NCBI RefSeq assembly: GCF_039822625.1
Contig: NZ_JBDLLG010000004.1
Span: forward strand, 1-64,000
Source: Marinimicrobium locisalis
GTDB taxonomy: Bacteria > Pseudomonadota > Gammaproteobacteria > Pseudomonadales > Cellvibrionaceae
Direction of reading: 5' to 3'
DNA length: 64,000 nucleotides
Program-made: the position numbers and the translations under genes
Part shown: positions 61,099 through 64,000 of the stretch, piece by piece
Layout of the letters: every line of letters starts with the position of its first letter
How positions within the stretch are numbered: position 1 is the first letter of the stretch
Notes under the pieces: model-generated
What the model saw: only the letters and a program-made list of their open reading frames with translations
What the model was told of the DNA's origin: nothing
The model's database searches: none

Positions 61099-61368
61099 TT
61101 ACCCGATTAAATTTGGGACGTTCGTGTACAGCCTGGTAAATAAATCCATAAATTCCGTCAGCAGCCAGGGGCCGGCGATCATGACGGAGGTGAGGGTCAC
61201 AAGGAGCCTGGGTAGAAAGCTCAGGGTTTGTTCGTTGATCTGGGTGGCGGCCTGGAACATGCTGACCACCAGGCCGACGATTAGGCCGGGGCCGACGATG
61301 ACGATGAGCATTAGCACGATCAGGAAGAGCGCGTCGGCGAAGATGTCCATGACGACTTCGGGGGTCAT
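61099..61368 (-). CDS. fliQ: Flagellar export gate protein FliQ
   Basis: 89-residue protein with two membrane helices (ALFLIVLMLIVIVGPGLIVG and VTLTSVMIAGPWLLTEF region). Length and the VVSMFQAATQINEQTLSFLP loop are diagnostic. Begins 9 bases after fliP; a palindromic element separates it from fliR. Confidence 0.95.
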   Translation of the reverse strand: MTPEVVMDIFADALFLIVLMLIVIVGPGLIVGLVVSMFQAATQINEQTLSFLPRLLVTLTSVMIAGPWLLTEFMDLFTRLYTNVPNLIG

Positions 61369-61377
61369 TGGTGCCTC

Positions 61378-62223
61378 CTATACGCCAAAGCTGGCCGCGA
61401 GTGTGCCGATGAGCATGGCCCAGCCGTCCACGAGGACGAAAAGCATGATTTTGAACGGCAGTGAGATGATCAGGGGCGATAGCATCATCATGCCCATGGC
61501 CATGAGGACGCTGGCGACGACGATGTCGATGACCAGGAATGGGATGAAGATGATGAATCCGATTTGGAAGGCGGTTTTCAGCTCGCTGGTGATGAAGGCC
61601 GGTACCAGGATGCTGAAGGGGGTATCTTCCGGGGTTTGGATTTCGGGGTTGCCGGCGATGCCGACGAACAGTGCAATGTCGGATTCGCGCGTCTGGGCCA
61701 GCATGAATGAGTGGAACGGTTCGGCGGTTCGGGACAGCGCGGTTTGGGCGTTGATGTTTTCGTTGATGTAGGGCTGTAGGGCTTCTTCGTTAACGTGCTC
61801 GAGCACCGGTTGCATGATGAACAAGGTTAGGAATAGGGAGAGCCCGATCAGGATTTGGTTGGACGGCGACTGTTGCAGCCCGAGTGCCTGGCGCAGTATG
61901 GCAAAGACGATGATGATGCGGGTGAAGGAGGTCATCATCAGCAGGATGGCCGGCAGGAAGGTGAGCGCGGTCATGATCGCGAGGATCTGCAGCGTCACGG
62001 TGTATTCTTCGGAGCCGTCGGGTTGGGTGGTGACGGTCAGTGCCGGGAGGCCGGGTATGGCGGGCAGGGATCCGCCGATGACCTCGTTCGGGTTTTGTTG
62101 TTGGGGTTCTTCCGGCTCTTGCGGGCCTTCCTGCCCCATGACCGCCATGGCACCTAAGCCCAGCAATAGCATCAGCAGTAACCGGACGAGGCGTAGGGTC
62201 ATTGTGTGGTGGCGTGGCATCAT
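61378..62223 (-). CDS. fliP: Flagellar export gate protein FliP
   Basis: 281-residue export-gate protein with an N-terminal signal sequence (RLVRLLLMLLLGLGAMAVM) followed by four helices. Family segments: ALTFLPAILLMMTSFTRIII, LRQALGLQQSPSNQILIGLS, FIIFIPFLVIDIVVASVLMA. The ATG at 62223 overlaps the fliO stop as ATGA; a second ATG directly follows. Confidence 0.96.
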   Translation of the reverse strand: MMPRHHTMTLRLVRLLLMLLLGLGAMAVMGQEGPQEPEEPQQQNPNEVIGGSLPAIPGLPALTVTTQPDGSEEYTVTLQILAIMTALTFLPAILLMMTSFTRIIIVFAILRQALGLQQSPSNQILIGLSLFLTLFIMQPVLEHVNEEALQPYINENINAQTALSRTAEPFHSFMLAQTRESDIALFVGIAGNPEIQTPEDTPFSILVPAFITSELKTAFQIGFIIFIPFLVIDIVVASVLMAMGMMMLSPLIISLPFKIMLFVLVDGWAMLIGTLAASFGV

Positions 62224-62630
62224 TGGGGTTTTCTGTCCGGCTCGGGCGCGTTATCAGGCTCAGAGGGTGTCGGCGCTGGCGTGGTGGAGCCAGGCTTTCT
62301 GTTCATCAGGGCCGTAAGCCGCTTTTTGAATTCGGTGGAAGTACCGCCGCTGGGGTCGACCACCGGCTCGTCGAATACGTGCAGGGTGGTGATTTGGTGA
62401 GCGGTTACGCCCAACAGGAGTTGCTGACCGCCAATCTCAACCACCATTAGTCGCTCGCGGGTGCCCAGGGGCATGCTGGCCACGACTTTCATGGACTGCT
62501 GGTTGTGAAAATTGCCCTGGCCAAAACGCCGCAGTAGCCAGGCCAGGGCCAGGATCAAGCCGACAATCAGCAGCAGGCTGAAGGCCACATTGAGTAGCTG
62601 CGTGGCCGCGCTTGCGCCTGTCTCGCCCAT
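62220..62630 (-). CDS. fliO: Flagellar biosynthesis protein FliO
   Basis: 136-residue small membrane protein that helps assemble FliP. One helix (LLNVAFSLLLIVGLILALAW) then a cytoplasmic domain (VVASMPLGTRERLMVVEIGG, QQLLLGVTAHQITTLHV). The C-terminal 30 residues are Pro-rich. Between fliN and fliP as expected. Confidence 0.92.
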   Translation of the reverse strand: MGETGASAATQLLNVAFSLLLIVGLILALAWLLRRFGQGNFHNQQSMKVVASMPLGTRERLMVVEIGGQQLLLGVTAHQITTLHVFDEPVVDPSGGTSTEFKKRLTALMNRKPGSTTPAPTPSEPDNAPEPDRKPQ

Positions 62631-62661
62631 TAAAACGCTCCCATTTCAGAAAAGGCGCCTA

Positions 62662-63156
62662 TCAACGCAACTTTTTAATCCGCTCGGACGGACTGATGAC
62701 GTCGGTCATGCGGATGCCGAATTTTTCGTTCACCACGACCACTTCACCATGAGCAATCAAGGTGCCGTTCACCAGCACGTCGAGCGGCTCGCCGGCCAGG
62801 CGGTCCAGTTCGATCACGGAACCCTGGTTCAATTGCAGCAGGTTGCGAATGGAGATGGAGGTTCGCCCCACTTCCATGGCAATCGACACCGGGATATCCA
62901 GAATGACGTCCAAGTCCGGATTGGTATTGGGCTCTTCGTCTTCGCTGAGTTCGTCCAGCGACACTGGGTCCACCCCTTGCTCGGGCTTGGCGGAGGCCTT
63001 GGGCTCGGGCTCTGGTTTAGATTCGGGTTTCGGCTCGGGCTTGGACTCGGCTTCCGGCTCGACCTCGTCATCCTGCTCCATCATTGCTGCTTCCCACTCG
63101 GCCGCCATGGCGTCCTGATCTTTGTCATCATCGTGGGTATCATTTTCGTTTGCCAC
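62662..63156 (-). CDS. fliN: Flagellar motor switch protein FliN
   Basis: 164-residue C-ring protein. Residues 1-75 are acidic and then a Pro/Glu/Lys repeat stretch (ESKPEPKPESKPEPEPKASA), longer than usual. The C-terminal SpoA domain carries DVILDIPVSIAMEVGRTSIS, LNQGSVIELDRLAGEPLDVL, VNEKFGIRMTDVI. I chose the GTG at 63156 (VANENDTHDDD), which has AGGGGG upstream and resembles Pseudomonas FliN; the ATG at 63213 lies inside fliM with no site. Overlaps the fliM end by 17 bases. Confidence 0.93.
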   Translation of the reverse strand: MANENDTHDDDKDQDAMAAEWEAAMMEQDDEVEPEAESKPEPKPESKPEPEPKASAKPEQGVDPVSLDELSEDEEPNTNPDLDVILDIPVSIAMEVGRTSISIRNLLQLNQGSVIELDRLAGEPLDVLVNGTLIAHGEVVVVNEKFGIRMTDVISPSERIKKLR

Positions 63157-64000
63157 TGGAGCCCCCTTCGTTTGCCGTGATGTTATAGGCCGTACTATGG
63201 TCAATGAGACCATTAATTTTCAACGCCAGATTGCCACGAATCTGGCCCAGGCGGGTGCGAAACATCGGAACGCCGTTGGCGGTCACGACGTGGTATTCCG
63301 GAAAGTCCACCGGAATCACATCCCCCTCTTTCAAATTGATGATATCCCGCAGCGTAATTTCTCGGCGGACGATGTCGCACTCAAGTTCGACTTGGGCGGC
63401 GAGCACATCCTCTCGCAGCGCCTTGACCCAGCGCTCGTCCTGCTCCTCGCTGTCGCTTTGCAGCCCCGAGTCCAGCACCTCGCGGATCGGTTCAATCATG
63501 GAGTATGGGACGGTGATGTGCATATCCCCGCCACCACCATCAAGTTCCACATGAAAAGTGCTGACCACGACCACCTCGCTCGGGCTAACGATGTTGGCCA
63601 GCGAGGGGTTAACTTCTGAGTTCATATACTCGAAGGTGATGGGCATCACCGCCTTCCAGGCCTCGCCCAAGTCTACAAACACCTGGTCGAGCACCATCTG
63701 TACCACGCGCAACTCGGTGGGGGTAAATTCCCGCCCTTCGATTTTGGCATGTCGGCCGTCGCCACCGAAAAAATTATCCACGAGCTTGAAGACCAGCCGC
63801 GCGTCCAAAATAATCAGGGCGTTGCCCCGCAGCGGCCGGAATTTCACCATGTTCAGGCTGGTGGGCACGTAAAGTGTATGAACGTACTCGCCAAACTTCT
63901 GAATCTGGATGCCACCCACAGACACGTCGGCGGTCCGGCGCAACATATTGAACATGCTGATGCGGGTGTACCGGGCAAAGCGTTCATTGATCATTTCCAG
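63140..64000 (-). CDS. fliM: Flagellar motor switch protein FliM (5' end outside window)
   Basis: The visible 286 codons cover most of FliM, which binds CheY-P and sets rotation direction. Seen: INERFARYTRISMFNMLRRT, GGIQIQKFGEYVHTLYVPTS, DNFFGGDGRHAKIEGREFTP and the C-terminal SpoA domain (LRDIINLKEGDVIPVDFPEY). The N-terminal CheY-binding peptide of about 40 residues that FliM normally has lies beyond the right edge; the frame is open at base 64000. Confidence 0.95.
   Translation of the reverse strand: MEMINERFARYTRISMFNMLRRTADVSVGGIQIQKFGEYVHTLYVPTSLNMVKFRPLRGNALIILDARLVFKLVDNFFGGDGRHAKIEGREFTPTELRVVQMVLDQVFVDLGEAWKAVMPITFEYMNSEVNPSLANIVSPSEVVVVSTFHVELDGGGGDMHITVPYSMIEPIREVLDSGLQSDSEEQDERWVKALREDVLAAQVELECDIVRREITLRDIINLKEGDVIPVDFPEYHVVTANGVPMFRTRLGQIRGNLALKINGLIDHSTAYNITANEGGSSGKRK

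Overview
The window looks like chromosome from a moderately GC-rich gammaproteobacterium of the Cellvibrionales/Pseudomonadales type. Three things point there. The flagellar/chemotaxis block (fliMNOPQR-flhB-flhA-flhF-fleN-fliA-cheYZAB-motCD-ParA-CheW) has the Pseudomonas-style order. The gyrA-mtaD-ubiG-mupP-yciK and gyrA-pheA-tyrA/aroA blocks are also Pseudomonas-like. A CE1-type esterase lipoprotein carries the poly-serine linker typical of Saccharophagus/Cellvibrio/Marinimicrobium polysaccharide degraders. The genus is inference.

Layout. 1-566: start of an unrecognised gene running off the left edge, with a possible tiny membrane ORF before it. 686-17155: an aerobic (late-cobalt) cobalamin locus read leftward from a cobalamin riboswitch: cbtB-cbtA (cobalt uptake), a ChlI/ChlD-type chelatase ATPase, cobB, cobW, cobN, cobG, cobH, cobI, cobJ, then cobL, cobE, cobM, cobF. 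Most junctions overlap by 1-25 bases. cobK sits inside this series on the opposite strand. 17257-22470: a CE1 esterase lipoprotein, a DUF883 protein, and a two-gene unit of an unrecognised papain-like protein with an ATP-grasp ligase. 22753-30729: rpsA, manC, galU, phosphomannomutase, cmk, pyrF and a ComEA-like protein. 30973-39364: cysN, cysD, tyrA-aroA fusion, pheA, gyrA. 39711-43588 (rightward): mtaD, ubiG, mupP-like phosphatase, YciK-family SDR. 43592-64000 (leftward): chemotaxis and flagellar export/motor genes, ending inside fliM.

How the parts work together. Cobalt enters through CbtAB. CobG to CobM build hydrogenobyrinate, CobB amidates it and CobN with its AAA+/VWA partner inserts cobalt; the riboswitch would shut the locus down when B12 is plentiful. 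ManC, GalU and the phosphomannomutase make GDP-mannose and UDP-glucose for surface polysaccharide. The right third encodes the export gate, the regulators of flagellar number and placement, sigma-28, the Che phosphorelay and the second stator pair MotCD.

Most unusual: (1) a family of about 114-bp palindromic elements, at least seven copies, each with a 51-52 nt core flanked by inverted arms of about 31 bp. The arm sequence differs from copy to copy yet is matched within each copy, and the core can form two small hairpins with TCC(C) loops. (2) An unrecognised 653-residue protein with a Gln-Cys-His-Asn papain-like signature next to an ATP-grasp ligase. (3) cobK encoded antisense inside the cob series, its start codon overlapping that of divergent cobL.
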